Of a stretch of DNA of 61,639 nucleotides, positions 8,605-17,775 are shown in pieces (positions within the stretch are counted from its first letter, which is position 1; every line of letters starts with the position of its first letter). Source of the stretch: Tepidiphilus sp. J10 (lineage in GTDB: Bacteria; Pseudomonadota; Gammaproteobacteria; Burkholderiales; Thiobacillaceae); NCBI GenBank assembly GCA_945897955.1, contig CAMDGQ010000015.1, positions 1 through 61,639 on the forward strand, written 5' to 3'. Below the pieces are notes generated by a model. The model was not told the origin of the DNA. It saw only the letters and a list, made by a program, of their open reading frames with translations, and ran no database searches. The position numbers and the translations under genes are program-made.

Positions 8605-9273
8605 TTATTCAAGTGAGACACGTAAAGCCGCGGCGGCAATCCAGGGCGCGATCATAAGGGAGAGCATCATGAATGCGCCCAACAATGACAGGTGCGCCTC
8701 TGCTCCAGTTCCCGTCATAACGCCATCAACCGCGCCGGCGCCAAAAATAAGTGCAGGAACATACAGCGGCAGGATCAGCAAGGTCAGCAGCACGCCGCCG
8801 CCACGCAAGCCCAGCGTCAGCGCCGCGCCGACACCGCCAAGCAGGGAAAGAATCGGTGTGCCGAGCAGCAGGGACAGTTCCAGAACGAGTATCGCGTCCC
8901 AGCTTAAGTTGAACTGAATGCCCAGCACCGGTGCGATCAGCAACACCGGAATGCCGTAGATCAGCCAGTGCGCGATCGACTTGCCCAATACCAGCAAGAC
9001 AGTCGGTTCGGGCGACAGCACCATGTGTTCGAGGCTGCCATCGTGATGATCGTCGGCAAACAGGCGCGAAAGAGACAGCAGGGAAGCCAGTGTGGCGGCG
9101 ACCCAGAGCACGCCGGGTCCGATACGCGCCAGCATTTCCGGTTCCGGCCCGACGCCAAGCGGAAACAGGCTGGCGACCATGACGAAGAAAAATTGCGCGA
9201 TCAGCCAGTCGCCGCGTCGCCGCGCGGCCAGAGTCAGGTCACGGCGGAGAACGGCGAGCAGAAAGCGGTGCAT
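8605..9273 (-). CDS. ccmB: Heme exporter membrane subunit CcmB
   Basis: This is the membrane permease of the CcmAB ABC transporter, whose ATPase activity releases holo-CcmE from CcmC. It has 222 residues and about six helices. The opening 'LLAVLRRDLTLAARRRGDW' and the segment 'LFADDHHDGSLEHMVLSP' are typical of the family. It starts nine bases after the ccmA stop. Confidence 0.95.
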   Translation of the reverse strand: MHRFLLAVLRRDLTLAARRRGDWLIAQFFFVMVASLFPLGVGPEPEMLARIGPGVLWVAATLASLLSLSRLFADDHHDGSLEHMVLSPEPTVLLVLGKSIAHWLIYGIPVLLIAPVLGIQFNLSWDAILVLELSLLLGTPILSLLGGVGAALTLGLRGGGVLLTLLILPLYVPALIFGAGAVDGVMTGTGAEAHLSLLGAFMMLSLMIAPWIAAAALRVSLE

Positions 9274-9282
9274 GCGTCGGGC

Positions 9283-9933
9283 CTATGCCAGATCGGGAAT
9301 GGCGACGTTGCCGACCAGCAAACGCTGCACGGTTACGCCTTCAAGATTCAGCGCCTGATGCGTGGTCGCGACGACCATGCCACCGGCCTTCAGATGATCA
9401 CGGATCAATCCTTCCATCAATGCGACTGCATGCACATCCAGCCCGGTCAGGGGTTCGTCCAGTATCCAAAGCGTCGCGCCGGCCAGCAGCAGGGCGGCCA
9501 GGGCAACACGACGACGCTGGCCGAAGGACAGCACGCGGCAGGGCAGATCAAGGCAACGACTCAGGCCGAGGCGCTCCAGCGTGTCGACTGCGCGCTTCTG
9601 ATCAAAAGCGCGGCCGTGCAGGCCATCGGCAAAACGAAGGTTTTCCACTGGATTAAGGTCGTCCTTGACGCCATTGGCATGGCCCAGATAGCACATCTCG
9701 GCGTGATAGGCCTCGCTGACGCGGCGAATTGATTCGCCTCGCCAGCGAACCTCACCTGCCTCAGGGCGCGCCAGACCGGTAAGCAGGCGCAGCAGGCTGG
9801 TCTTGCCCTGGCCGTTGCCGCCCTGAACCAGGAGCAGTTGACCTTGTTCAAGACCAAACCCCATGCCTTTGAAAAGCAGGCGTTCGCCGCGCGCGCAGGC
9901 AAGGTCATGAACGGATAGGAGCGGATCGGGCAT
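9283..9933 (-). CDS. ccmA: CcmA, ATP-binding subunit of the heme maturation ABC transporter
   Basis: This 216-residue ABC ATPase has a Walker A motif GGNGQGKTS (38-46), a slightly varied signature 'LSFGQRRRVALAALLLAG', and Walker B 'LWILDEPLTGLD'. It powers CcmB. It is the first gene of ccmABCDEFGHI, and the upstream gap of about 140 bases separates it from an unrelated gene on the same strand, so the operon promoter should lie there. Confidence 0.95.
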   Translation of the reverse strand: MPDPLLSVHDLACARGERLLFKGMGFGLEQGQLLLVQGGNGQGKTSLLRLLTGLARPEAGEVRWRGESIRRVSEAYHAEMCYLGHANGVKDDLNPVENLRFADGLHGRAFDQKRAVDTLERLGLSRCLDLPCRVLSFGQRRRVALAALLLAGATLWILDEPLTGLDVHAVALMEGLIRDHLKAGGMVVATTHQALNLEGVTVQRLLVGNVAIPDLA

Positions 9934-9958
9934 GGCAGCGGAAATCGAGGGGCGGGCG

Positions 9959-9986
9959 AGGATACCCGCAAATGATCGGGCGACAA
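9959..9986 (-). promoter_or_regulatory. Candidate sigma-70 promoter of the ccm operon
   Basis: Read on the minus strand, TTGTCG (9986-9981) and TATCCT (9964-9959) are separated by 16 bases. Each matches four of six consensus positions. The pair ends 26 bases before the ccmA start codon. This is a by-eye match only. Confidence 0.35.
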
Positions 9987-10031
9987 AATGTCGAGGATCA
10001 ATATTTCAACAAACAGGCTGCGGCTTGGCTG

Positions 10032-10048
10032 TGTCCCGTTTCGGGACA
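10032..10048. other. Perfect hairpin between ccmA and the LPP20-like gene
   Basis: TGTCCCG and CGGGACA flank a TTT loop, forming a 7-bp GC-rich stem 25 bases past the stop of the LPP20-like gene. No T-run follows on either strand. It may slow or end the leftward transcript, but it is not a standard intrinsic terminator. Confidence 0.35.
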
Positions 10049-10072
10049 AGCATCCGAGCCGCTGGAGAATCC

Positions 10073-11023
10073 CTACTTAAGGACAAACGCGACTTTGGCC
10101 GAGGCAAGGAAGTTGCTCTTCTGGTCTGCCGCGTAAATACGCAGTACATCTTCATCGCTGACATTCAAGTCGGCCATCGTCTTCAAACCGGTCGCCTTGA
10201 CGATCATCGGCGTTTTTGCGCCGCGCGCTTCCAGCGCAGCCCGCGCCTTTTCAATGGTGTTGGTGTATTCACCCGCACCCTGTTCGACCAGGATTTTCTG
10301 GCTGACCTTGGACGGGTCATACAGCGCCTCGCCCTTGCCGGAAAAGATCCGGTTGATCAGCGCGGGCTGGAAGCCCAGCTCGCGTGCGTCAATGATCAGT
10401 CCATCGTGTACCTCTGCCGGTCCTGCCGGTTTGATGACCTGGGCAGCGGCGGGCGTCGCATCGGCGACCAGGACGGGCGGCGTATAAACCGCCGTGCGCA
10501 GCATTGCCTTGCCTGGAGCTGCATTGATGTAGGCGCTGTACATTGCTTCAGCGACGCCATCCGGCCCGCGCACGCCTATCTGCATGAATACCACTGCGAC
10601 GCCATCCACCGGATCCCATTCTTCATGGGCCTTGCGAGCGCCCTTGATCAGACCGCTGACCGCTGTTTTGACGACATCGCTTTCCAGTGAACATTCACGC
10701 ACCGTGGTCTGCCCGGAGACATAAACGCCATCGACGATTTCAGCCAGACGGCGATATGCGGCGACTTCCGCTGCGCGAATTGCAGTCATGCGTTGGCGGG
10801 CAGGGGTGCCTCCGGCCATGGGCAAACCTTGACCGACAACGAGGATGTAACCATCCGTCATCGCTTCCTGAGGCGAGTCGGTCAGATCCAGATTCCGCTT
10901 CTCCAGCCAGGCGCGGCCCAGATCGAAATTGCCCGGCACGATTCGGTCCGCCATGGCGGGGGAAATGGCGCAACACAGCGAAACAAGCGCGCAAGTTACT
11001 AAAGATGCCTTTACGGTGTTCAT
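10073..11023 (-). CDS. LPP20-like periplasmic/envelope protein
   Basis: This 316-residue exported protein has a signal peptide (about 1-26, ending 'AISPAMA') without a lipobox cysteine. The middle, from 'GYILVVGQGLPM' through 'AIRAAEVAAYRRLAEIVDGVYV', fits the LPP20/FlgP-type fold, in which a helix of repeated small residues precedes a beta sheet. The C-terminal third is a second alpha/beta domain of unknown role. ATG 11023 is preferred over a TTG five codons upstream. It is divergent from the envelope gene run at 11237-17775, which contains another LPP20-like protein, so the two sides may belong to one system. The function is unknown. Confidence 0.6.
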   Translation of the reverse strand: MNTVKASLVTCALVSLCCAISPAMADRIVPGNFDLGRAWLEKRNLDLTDSPQEAMTDGYILVVGQGLPMAGGTPARQRMTAIRAAEVAAYRRLAEIVDGVYVSGQTTVRECSLESDVVKTAVSGLIKGARKAHEEWDPVDGVAVVFMQIGVRGPDGVAEAMYSAYINAAPGKAMLRTAVYTPPVLVADATPAAAQVIKPAGPAEVHDGLIIDARELGFQPALINRIFSGKGEALYDPSKVSQKILVEQGAGEYTNTIEKARAALEARGAKTPMIVKATGLKTMADLNVSDEDVLRIYAADQKSNFLASAKVAFVLK

Positions 11024-11236
11024 GATGCGAATCCCCAATGCAATGACTGATATTGCTAAACTGGCCTAAGGTTAAACAAATAACTGCCGTAGACAACAAA
11101 GCGCAGTGGAATATTTTCTTTCACGCGGCAAACCTGAATCCCCTTGAGATGTATCCAATCCGGCTGGATGTCGTAAATGAATTGTAGAACCCCCGCCACA
11201 GGCTTGGCTGCTTACCTCTTCTTTCGTGGGCAATGC

Positions 11237-13624
11237 ATGGGTTTTCGCGGCAGGGCGCTTCTTGTTCTGACTGGCTTCCTGTGCGGCGCGCAGGCTGCGA
11301 CAGCATACGCATTTGAAGAAGGCGGGTTCGATTTCACTCGCCCCGAAGTCACCAGGCCGGCCGGGAAGCCCGGCCCGACGTCCGGTCCGGCCGCCAGCCC
11401 GGTCATCCAGGCCTCACTTCCACGCAGCGTGGCTATTCTTCCCTTCGAAAATGCCACCGCAGACCCCGGCATCGCTGATGAGGTAAGGCGCGCTTTTTAT
11501 AATCAGTTCAGTTCCAAGCCCTATGGCGACATCGAGCTTTCCGCCGTCGATGCTCGCTTGCTTGCGCTTGATCGAGGAGCCAGTGCCGCTTCACTGGGCA
11601 AGGATAAGGACGGATACCGGAATTTCTGCCAGCCGCTTGGCTGCGATGGCGTGATAAGCGGGCGGGTCATCGAGTTCCGCAAGATTTTCGCCGGGGTTTA
11701 TTCCGAAATGGCGGTCGTTGCCGAAGTCAGTTTGATCAACGCCCGCAGCGGCGAGGTCGTTCTGACCAGCAGGGAGGAGGCGACCTTCCGTGAAGGCGGT
11801 CTCAGTCTGTCGCCAATTGGCCTGGCATTGTCGGCCATGTCCGCTGCGCTCAATCTGCGTGACATTCAGCGTGTTCGACTGGTCAGCGAATTGGGTTACT
11901 TGATTGCGAAATCCATCCCGGAGCCGCTTGGCGGCGGCGCCAGCAGTGGTCCGCGCATCCTCGGGATTTTGTCGAACGCGGCCGAATCCCCGTTTGGTCT
12001 GGGCAAGGTCATCAGCATCGCGATGCAGGCGGAGAGCAACGGCTCAGCCGTGTTCGATATCGGCAACTACCGGCGCGCCTTGCCCATGAGCGAGAAGTCT
12101 CCAGGCGTCTATGTCGGCGAATATCGTGTGCAGGATGGCGACATGATTCGCCAGGCCGCCCTGGTCGCGACATTGCGCAGTCGCAACGGGCTCTTGTCCA
12201 GTTGGTATGACACCGGCCTGGTCAATATCGATAGCCAGGCGCCCGCAGGGCCGACGCGGCTGAGCGCGCGTTCGCAACCGGGGAAAGTCGTGCTGCGCTG
12301 GGATGCGTTGACGCAGGTTCCCGATCTGGCCGGTTATCAGGTACTGCGTTCTGCCCAGCCCTTGTCCGGCTTCAAGCCGATTGGCATCGTCCAGATTCCC
12401 GAGTTTGTCGATCAGGAGGCGCCCGACGCGCAATATCGTTATTACCGCGTCATCGCGCTTGATCTTGCCGGCAATGCCTCCGAGCCGGGGCCGGTTGCGC
12501 GTGGCCGTGTCCTGCCGGAAGGTGATCTGATCCTGAGCGGGCGCGTCGAAGCGGATCGCGAACTGGTCGGCAATGTGCTGGTCAGCGGCGAAGTCATCAT
12601 TCCTTGCGGCGTTACATTGCAGATCGCCCCCGGCGCGCGCCTCGTCTTTGAGCCGACGGCACGGTTGGTCGTACAGGGCGGCCTGAATAGCGACAGCCGG
12701 GATGACCCGATTGAGTTTGTCGCGCAGGGCACCGGTGTCTGGGGGGGCATCCAGGTCGATGGCGGCAACATCGGCTTGCGTGGTTTCAAGCTTTCAGGGG
12801 CGACAACCGGCATGGACCTGCGACATGCAAAGGGAATTCTCGAAGGCGGTTTGATACAGAAGTGCGATACCGGAGTCCAGATCACCGGTGCTGGCGGGGT
12901 CAGCGCACATGACCTGCGCATCAGTGAAAACCGGGTCGGCGTGCGTCTTGACCGCAGTGATGCCGAACTGGCCCGTAACCGCATCACCAACAATGAAACC
13001 GGTGTCGAACTGCAAGCTTTTTCGGGCGTGCTGCGAGATAACGCCATTTTCCAGAACACGTTGAATCTTCGCACCAATGCCGACACGTTGCTGGAAGCCA
13101 ATTACTGGGGCAGCCTTGATCCGGCGTCCCTGCGTATAGAGGGCGGCGTGGTCAGCGAAGCGCTGAACCGACCGCCCCCGGACGGCAAAGTGGTCACGTT
13201 GCGTGTCAGTCCCTGCGCCGGCATGACTGCCGAAGCGTGCCAGTCGAAAGCGGCAGAGTCCATGATCGAAGGCGGGCGTTTGTTCCGGGCGAAAAATTTT
13301 GGCCGCGCTTTGACTCAGTTTGAAACCGCAATCGCTGCGCAACCGAGCGCCGACGCCTTCTACTTTGCCGCGATCTGCCATCAGGAAATGCAGGAAGAAA
13401 CGCGGGGCATGGAGCGGCTGCGCGAAGGGGTCGCCGCCTTCCCGAACGATCCTTCGCTGCGTCGTGCGCTCGGCATGCTGCATTTTCAGCGCGGCGAGGA
13501 AAATCTGGCGCGCGAACACATCGCCGAAGCGTTAAGGTTGTCACCCAACGATCGCCAGGCCGCGTTCTTGCTGGAGCGACTCGGCGCTGCGAAGCAGCGT
13601 GAAAACACCGGAATTCAACCATGA
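11237..13624 (+). CDS. Secreted multidomain protein: GNA1162-like, FN3, beta-helix, TPR
   Basis: The 795-residue protein starts with a clear signal peptide (MGFRGRALLVLTGF, cut near 'ATAYA'). Residues about 60-210 resemble the GNA1162/DUF799 type of lipoprotein domain ('SVAILPFENATADPGIADEV'), a fold seen in outer-membrane assembly factors. About 335-420 is a fibronectin type III domain ('LSARSQPGKVVLRWDAL'). About 430-630 is a right-handed parallel beta-helix with short Asn-rich turns ('ISENRVGVRLDRSDAELARN'). About 670-790 holds TPR repeats. A longer frame begins at 11177, but the signal peptide argues for 11237. The downstream gene overlaps it as ATGA. Beta-helix plus TPR suggests a surface scaffold or carbohydrate-binding role, which is inference. 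Confidence 0.65.
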   Translation: MGFRGRALLVLTGFLCGAQAATAYAFEEGGFDFTRPEVTRPAGKPGPTSGPAASPVIQASLPRSVAILPFENATADPGIADEVRRAFYNQFSSKPYGDIELSAVDARLLALDRGASAASLGKDKDGYRNFCQPLGCDGVISGRVIEFRKIFAGVYSEMAVVAEVSLINARSGEVVLTSREEATFREGGLSLSPIGLALSAMSAALNLRDIQRVRLVSELGYLIAKSIPEPLGGGASSGPRILGILSNAAESPFGLGKVISIAMQAESNGSAVFDIGNYRRALPMSEKSPGVYVGEYRVQDGDMIRQAALVATLRSRNGLLSSWYDTGLVNIDSQAPAGPTRLSARSQPGKVVLRWDALTQVPDLAGYQVLRSAQPLSGFKPIGIVQIPEFVDQEAPDAQYRYYRVIALDLAGNASEPGPVARGRVLPEGDLILSGRVEADRELVGNVLVSGEVIIPCGVTLQIAPGARLVFEPTARLVVQGGLNSDSRDDPIEFVAQGTGVWGGIQVDGGNIGLRGFKLSGATTGMDLRHAKGILEGGLIQKCDTGVQITGAGGVSAHDLRISENRVGVRLDRSDAELARNRITNNETGVELQAFSGVLRDNAIFQNTLNLRTNADTLLEANYWGSLDPASLRIEGGVVSEALNRPPPDGKVVTLRVSPCAGMTAEACQSKAAESMIEGGRLFRAKNFGRALTQFETAIAAQPSADAFYFAAICHQEMQEETRGMERLREGVAAFPNDPSLRRALGMLHFQRGEENLAREHIAEALRLSPNDRQAAFLLERLGAAKQRENTGIQP

Positions 13625-14697
13625 ACCCCATTCAGATCAAGCAGTGCTTGTACCGCGTGATGTCCGCACTGATTTTTACGCTGACGTTTTTCGGCCTCAT
13701 GCCGTATGCCGCCATTGCCGACGATATTGTGCTCGGCCTCACCAAGGGCGATGTGCATGTCCTGCCGGCGGGGCGGGCACTGCCCATACCGGGGAGCAAA
13801 GGACATATCCTGCGTGGTGGCGACCGTGTCTACACCGGCAAGAATGGCTGGACAACGCTGCTTGTGCCCGATGGCAGTCGCGTGGTTTTGACCGCCAATT
13901 CGGAATTCATGGTGCGCTCACATGACGCCAAGCGGCGCACCGGCACTTTCGCGCTGATCGCCGGCATGTTGCGCGCCATCATCAGCCCCTCGCCCAAGGC
14001 GCCGCCGGATTACCGGTTCAATACGCTGACCGCCGTGGCCGGCGTGCGCGGCACCGATTTCTCGATGATCAATCGCGGCCAGGCCAATGTCTTTTTCGGC
14101 AATTCCGGCACGGTTGAGGTGCAGGGGCTGAATACCGCCGCCAGGGCGCTGACCGGCGCTACCGTCGTGCAGACCACGCGAGGCCTGTTGCCGACGCAAC
14201 CGGTTTCCGTTGATCCGAAGTCCAGCCTGGCGGAAGCACGCGATCTGCTCAACGCGGTTACCGATGAAGCACCGGAGTCATGGGTCGAAACCGGGAAACT
14301 GCCGGAAATCGTGGCGCGCTGGAACATTTCATATAGCCGTTACCTGGCCGATGCCGGTCGCCATGACGAGGCATTGTATGTACTCCAGGTGGCCATGGAC
14401 CTGACCGACGCAATCGAGATTCAGGCCGATGCCCGACTCGAACGCGGCGCGGTCTACAGCCGTGAGCCGGCGCGCGCCGAGGCAGCTCTGCAGGAATATG
14501 CCGCGTTGCTGGAGATGCAGTTCAGTGGGCCGCAGCGTGAAACGGCGCTGTACATGGCCGGCATGGGGCATTTCCAGCTCAGGCAGGTCGAGTCAGCGCG
14601 CAGGCTGCTGTCGCAGTATTTGCGTGACTATCCGGCTGGCCGCTACACAGAACGGGTGGAAACCCTTTTACGCACACTTGATAACCCATCGTATTGA
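13621..14697 (+). CDS. FecR-domain protein with TPR C-terminus
   Basis: The 358-residue protein has a signal or anchor helix (about 12-34), then a FecR domain (about 40-190). The FecR features are 'GDRVYTGKNGWTTLLVPDGSRVVLTANSEF' (split here as GDRVYTGKNG and VLTANSEF) and the hallmark 'AGVRGTDFSM'. The C-terminal half (about 220-355) is helical and TPR-like, ending with 'RRLLSQYLRDYPAGRY', a tol-pal-type TPR pattern. No FecI sigma factor or TonB receptor is nearby, so this is a periplasmic FecR domain used outside iron signalling. It overlaps the preceding gene by ATGA. Confidence 0.7.
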   Translation: MNPIQIKQCLYRVMSALIFTLTFFGLMPYAAIADDIVLGLTKGDVHVLPAGRALPIPGSKGHILRGGDRVYTGKNGWTTLLVPDGSRVVLTANSEFMVRSHDAKRRTGTFALIAGMLRAIISPSPKAPPDYRFNTLTAVAGVRGTDFSMINRGQANVFFGNSGTVEVQGLNTAARALTGATVVQTTRGLLPTQPVSVDPKSSLAEARDLLNAVTDEAPESWVETGKLPEIVARWNISYSRYLADAGRHDEALYVLQVAMDLTDAIEIQADARLERGAVYSREPARAEAALQEYAALLEMQFSGPQRETALYMAGMGHFQLRQVESARRLLSQYLRDYPAGRYTERVETLLRTLDNPSY

Positions 14698-14782
14698 TCA
14701 GAAACACAATGCAAACCCCATTCGCCAAACCAAGTCCGGTTGCAGCAGCCTTGCAGCGCAGCCGTGTTTACCGGGAGATACC

Positions 14783-15799
14783 ATGCGAAATCTAATCTCC
14801 ACCTGTCTGCTCTGCCTTCTGGCATGGGCGGGCGCAGGCCAGTGCGCCGCCAATCCGAAGGAAAAGCCGTTTCTTACCGAAGCCGAAGGCAGCGCCTGCA
14901 TGGGTGACGACAAATCGCGCAAGCAGACGGAAGAAGTCGCTCGCGACGAAGCCAAGCGCCGTGCGGCCGAGCAGGCTGCGACCCAGGTCCGTTCGCAAAG
15001 TCGGGTTTCCATCGGCACGCTGGAAGAGGACGTCATCAAGATCATGTCCACCGGCAAAGTCCGCGTGATCGAGGTGCTGGACAGCAAATGGGACAAGGAT
15101 GGCTGTTACAACTACCGGATTCGCGCCGAGGTCACCCCATCAAGGCCCGGCGAAATGCCTGGCGTGGTCCTGAGCGAGGAGGAGAAGCTCTGGGTGGAAA
15201 TCGAGGAAACTCCGGATTTGCGCCTGGTCGACAGCTTTCTGACGCGTTTCCCGTACAGCGTACACACCGAAAACGCGCGCACACTGCAAGCCGAACTGGA
15301 GACCAGCTATGCACGCGTCGTCGGGCCTTTCCTGGTTTATCGCGATACCGCCCTGCATCTGCGGCCCGTGGCTACTTCAATCAGCATCAGTGAAATCGTC
15401 CAGGGCGAGATTCTCTCTGTGGCAAGAATTCATGACGCACAATGGGCCGTCATCAAGCGCGACGTAGGCCAGGTGTACACGCCATTCGCCAATTTGCGCG
15501 CCATCACCGACGAGGAAGCCAAAGCCTGGCTGCGTTGCCAGAAGTCAGCCAAGGATGTCCGCGTTTGGCAGGGATTCCTGCAAACCTATCCGAAAAGCCA
15601 TCTTGCGCGCCTGGCCAGGGAGCGCCTCTCCAACGTGGAAAGCCGGCTGGCGCGCGAAGAGGGGCTGAGCAGCCACGACAGCGAAGAAATCGCGCTTTGG
15701 AATCGCTGCCTTAAAACGCGCGACATCCAGTGTGCGCGCGAATATCGCCGACGCTATCCGAACGGGAAATTCGAGAAGGAATCGTGGCAGATTCGTTGA
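14783..15799 (+). CDS. LPP20-like domain plus SH3-like domain exported protein
   Basis: The frame is open much further upstream, but ATG 14783 has GGGAGA in front and opens a signal peptide (MRNLISTCLLCLLAWAGAG). This gives 338 residues. Residues about 30-125 contain the LPP20/FlgT-N style repeat of acidic, Ala-rich helix ('EVARDEAKRRAAEQAATQ') followed by a beta sheet. Residues about 180-240 look like a bacterial SH3 fold ('VYRDTALHLRPVATS', 'WAVIKRDVGQVYTPF'). The rest is helical with short repeats ('FLTRFPYSVHTENA', 'FLQTYPKSHLARLA'). It is an envelope protein of unknown function, probably co-transcribed with its neighbours. Confidence 0.6.
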   Translation: MRNLISTCLLCLLAWAGAGQCAANPKEKPFLTEAEGSACMGDDKSRKQTEEVARDEAKRRAAEQAATQVRSQSRVSIGTLEEDVIKIMSTGKVRVIEVLDSKWDKDGCYNYRIRAEVTPSRPGEMPGVVLSEEEKLWVEIEETPDLRLVDSFLTRFPYSVHTENARTLQAELETSYARVVGPFLVYRDTALHLRPVATSISISEIVQGEILSVARIHDAQWAVIKRDVGQVYTPFANLRAITDEEAKAWLRCQKSAKDVRVWQGFLQTYPKSHLARLARERLSNVESRLAREEGLSSHDSEEIALWNRCLKTRDIQCAREYRRRYPNGKFEKESWQIR

Positions 15800-15879
15800 A
15801 TCGGCCCGTTCTCATGGCTATCCGGGCGATCGGTCAATAGCGCCGCCAGACAATATATTTGCAACTACAGGAGTTCACC

Positions 15880-17775
15880 ATGCACCGTCGTTTCAATGTT
15901 TTGCCATTATCCGCCGCGCTGATGATCGCCGGACTCTTGGCCGGCTGTTCAACTCCTGGCCGCATCAATGTGGTTTCGATCGAGCCCATCGCCGGCGGCC
16001 TCGATGCCAAGCAGCGCATCGTGCCGGGCAAGCAGGTTCCACTGGAAGTTCGCATCCGGGACAAGGACGGCAAGGTGTTCAGCACCAGCGACAATAGCCT
16101 GGCCTGGGATGACCTTGACATTACTGCCGCGAACGCCACGTTTGACCGCGCCAGCGGCAGGATCACCTTTCTACAGGACATCAGCCAGTCGCCGGATACC
16201 CGCTACAAGATCAATGTCGCATACAAGCATGCGCCCGAAATCAAGGGCGTGCTGAGCGTGGTGCCCGACTGGGCCATGATTCTCGGGCCTGCCGCAGCAG
16301 ATGTCGCCAGCATGATTGTCGCGGTGGAGGGGTACAAGGATGGCGACCGCATGGCGCCGGGCCAGATACTGCCTCTGAAGGTCGAGGTAAAGGATAACGA
16401 GGGGCGCTATTTCGGTCTTGGCGATGCGAAGAACAACCTGCCGATCGAGCGACTGGATATCGAAACCGTGAACATGGATTTCTCGCGGCAGAATCTCACG
16501 CTAAGCGGCATTAACGATCGAAAGAGTGTGGAAGGCGTCGGCTACGCGGTGACCGTCAAATATCGCGGCAATCCGATCCAGACCTATACGGCACAGTTCC
16601 AGCCGGACTTCCAGCTGGTTGAAGGCCCGGATGCAAAGGATGTGCAGGATATCTACTTTGGCGAGCCGACCGCGAAAGTCACTTCCGCGATCCCGGGTGC
16701 TGCCGTACCCCTGCAATTTCAGGTCAAGGATCGTGAAGGGCGCGTCTATACCTACCCGCGACAAGGCAATCAGCCTACTTTGCTGGCCAGCAGAATGCGC
16801 ATTATTGGCGAGAATCTGGTGCATGACGAAGCGGGCAGTCAGCTCAAGCTGAATGATGGTTATCAGGCCATGGTGGGCAAGGCGTACAAGGTTTTCGCCA
16901 CCTACGAAGGCCGCGACGACATGGTGACCAGCCATGTCATTCAACCCGATTTCCTGCGCGGTCTGCCGCTGATGGACAGCCACTCCATCGAACTGAAAGG
17001 CAACAGGGGCGCCGATGGCCGCGCCGGCCAGAACGGCAGCGACGGACCGAACGGTTCTGCGAGCCCGGTCGGGCTGGGCGGCGCCGGCGCATCCGGCACC
17101 GATGGCACGCATGGCGGACCCGGTCGCAATGGACAACATGGTCCGTCGATACAGGTTCTCTCGCAGGAAGTGCGCACGCTGGATGGACAGACCCGTCTGG
17201 CCCTGATTGAAGTTACCGGCCCGGGCCAGTCGCCCAAGTATTTCCTGCGTCAACTCAACGAGCGGCCGCTGGAGGTCACTTCGATAGGCGGCGCCGGCGG
17301 CGATGGCGGCAATGCCGGCAACGGCGGCAACGGCGGCAGCGGCGGCGACGGAAAGTATGGTGGTGGCAGCGGCGGTCGTGGCGGCAATGGCGGCAACGGC
17401 GGCAATGGTTCCAACGGCGGCAATGGCGGCAAGGTGCTGGTGCTGGTCTCGACGCCCGATATGGAAACCGCTTTTGTTCCCCTTTCGCGCGGTGGCGAGG
17501 GAGGCAAGGGCGGTGATGGCGGCATCGGCGGCAAGGGCGGCAGTGCCGGCTCGATCCTGGTTGCCAAGCAGGATAAGGAAAATCAGGATAGAACTTCTTC
17601 CCAGCAGGTTCCTCTGGCAGCCACCGGTAGCGAGGGCAGTAGCGGCGCCAATGGGGCTTATGGTGTGCCGGGCAATAGCGGTGACGATGGTTCGGTCGAA
17701 ATCCGGGTTGACCAGAAAGCCGGCGATGTCATCCGGCGCGCGCCGAAATCGCTGGTCGAGAACGTGCTGTATTGA
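15880..17775 (+). CDS. Lipoprotein with three beta-domain repeats and a collagen-like glycine-rich tail
   Basis: The 631-residue lipoprotein has a lipobox LLAGC (Cys23), and ATG 15880 follows a strong CAGGAG site. Three tandem domains of about 120 residues each (about 35-365) repeat the pattern 'PGxxxPLxxxxxDxxGxxx ... WxMILGP/FQLVEGP': PGKQVPLEVRIRDKDG, PGQILPLKVEVKDNEG and PGAAVPLQFQVKDREG. After about residue 370 come collagen-like and poly-Gly blocks (RGADGRAGQNGSDGPNG, then GGNGGNGG-type runs) interrupted by a short beta domain. Such tails form extended rods or adhesive surfaces in other proteins. It is the last gene of the envelope run. The function is unknown; a surface-exposed structural or adhesive role is inferred. 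Confidence 0.7.
   Translation: MHRRFNVLPLSAALMIAGLLAGCSTPGRINVVSIEPIAGGLDAKQRIVPGKQVPLEVRIRDKDGKVFSTSDNSLAWDDLDITAANATFDRASGRITFLQDISQSPDTRYKINVAYKHAPEIKGVLSVVPDWAMILGPAAADVASMIVAVEGYKDGDRMAPGQILPLKVEVKDNEGRYFGLGDAKNNLPIERLDIETVNMDFSRQNLTLSGINDRKSVEGVGYAVTVKYRGNPIQTYTAQFQPDFQLVEGPDAKDVQDIYFGEPTAKVTSAIPGAAVPLQFQVKDREGRVYTYPRQGNQPTLLASRMRIIGENLVHDEAGSQLKLNDGYQAMVGKAYKVFATYEGRDDMVTSHVIQPDFLRGLPLMDSHSIELKGNRGADGRAGQNGSDGPNGSASPVGLGGAGASGTDGTHGGPGRNGQHGPSIQVLSQEVRTLDGQTRLALIEVTGPGQSPKYFLRQLNERPLEVTSIGGAGGDGGNAGNGGNGGSGGDGKYGGGSGGRGGNGGNGGNGSNGGNGGKVLVLVSTPDMETAFVPLSRGGEGGKGGDGGIGGKGGSAGSILVAKQDKENQDRTSSQQVPLAATGSEGSSGANGAYGVPGNSGDDGSVEIRVDQKAGDVIRRAPKSLVENVLY
17284..17552 (+). repeat. In-frame GGC-rich degenerate repeats coding Gly-Gly-Asn/Asp
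   Basis: Inside the lipoprotein gene, 9-bp units of the form GGCGGCAAT or GGCGGCGAT recur from about 17284 to 17442 and again at about 17494-17552. They encode Gly-Gly-Asn/Asp/Ser. Slippage between units would change length in steps of three codons without shifting frame. Confidence 0.8.

Noticed and set aside
17284-17552. Possible CRISPR-like array.
   Set aside because: The units are in-frame Gly-coding repeats with no spacers, and no cas genes are nearby.
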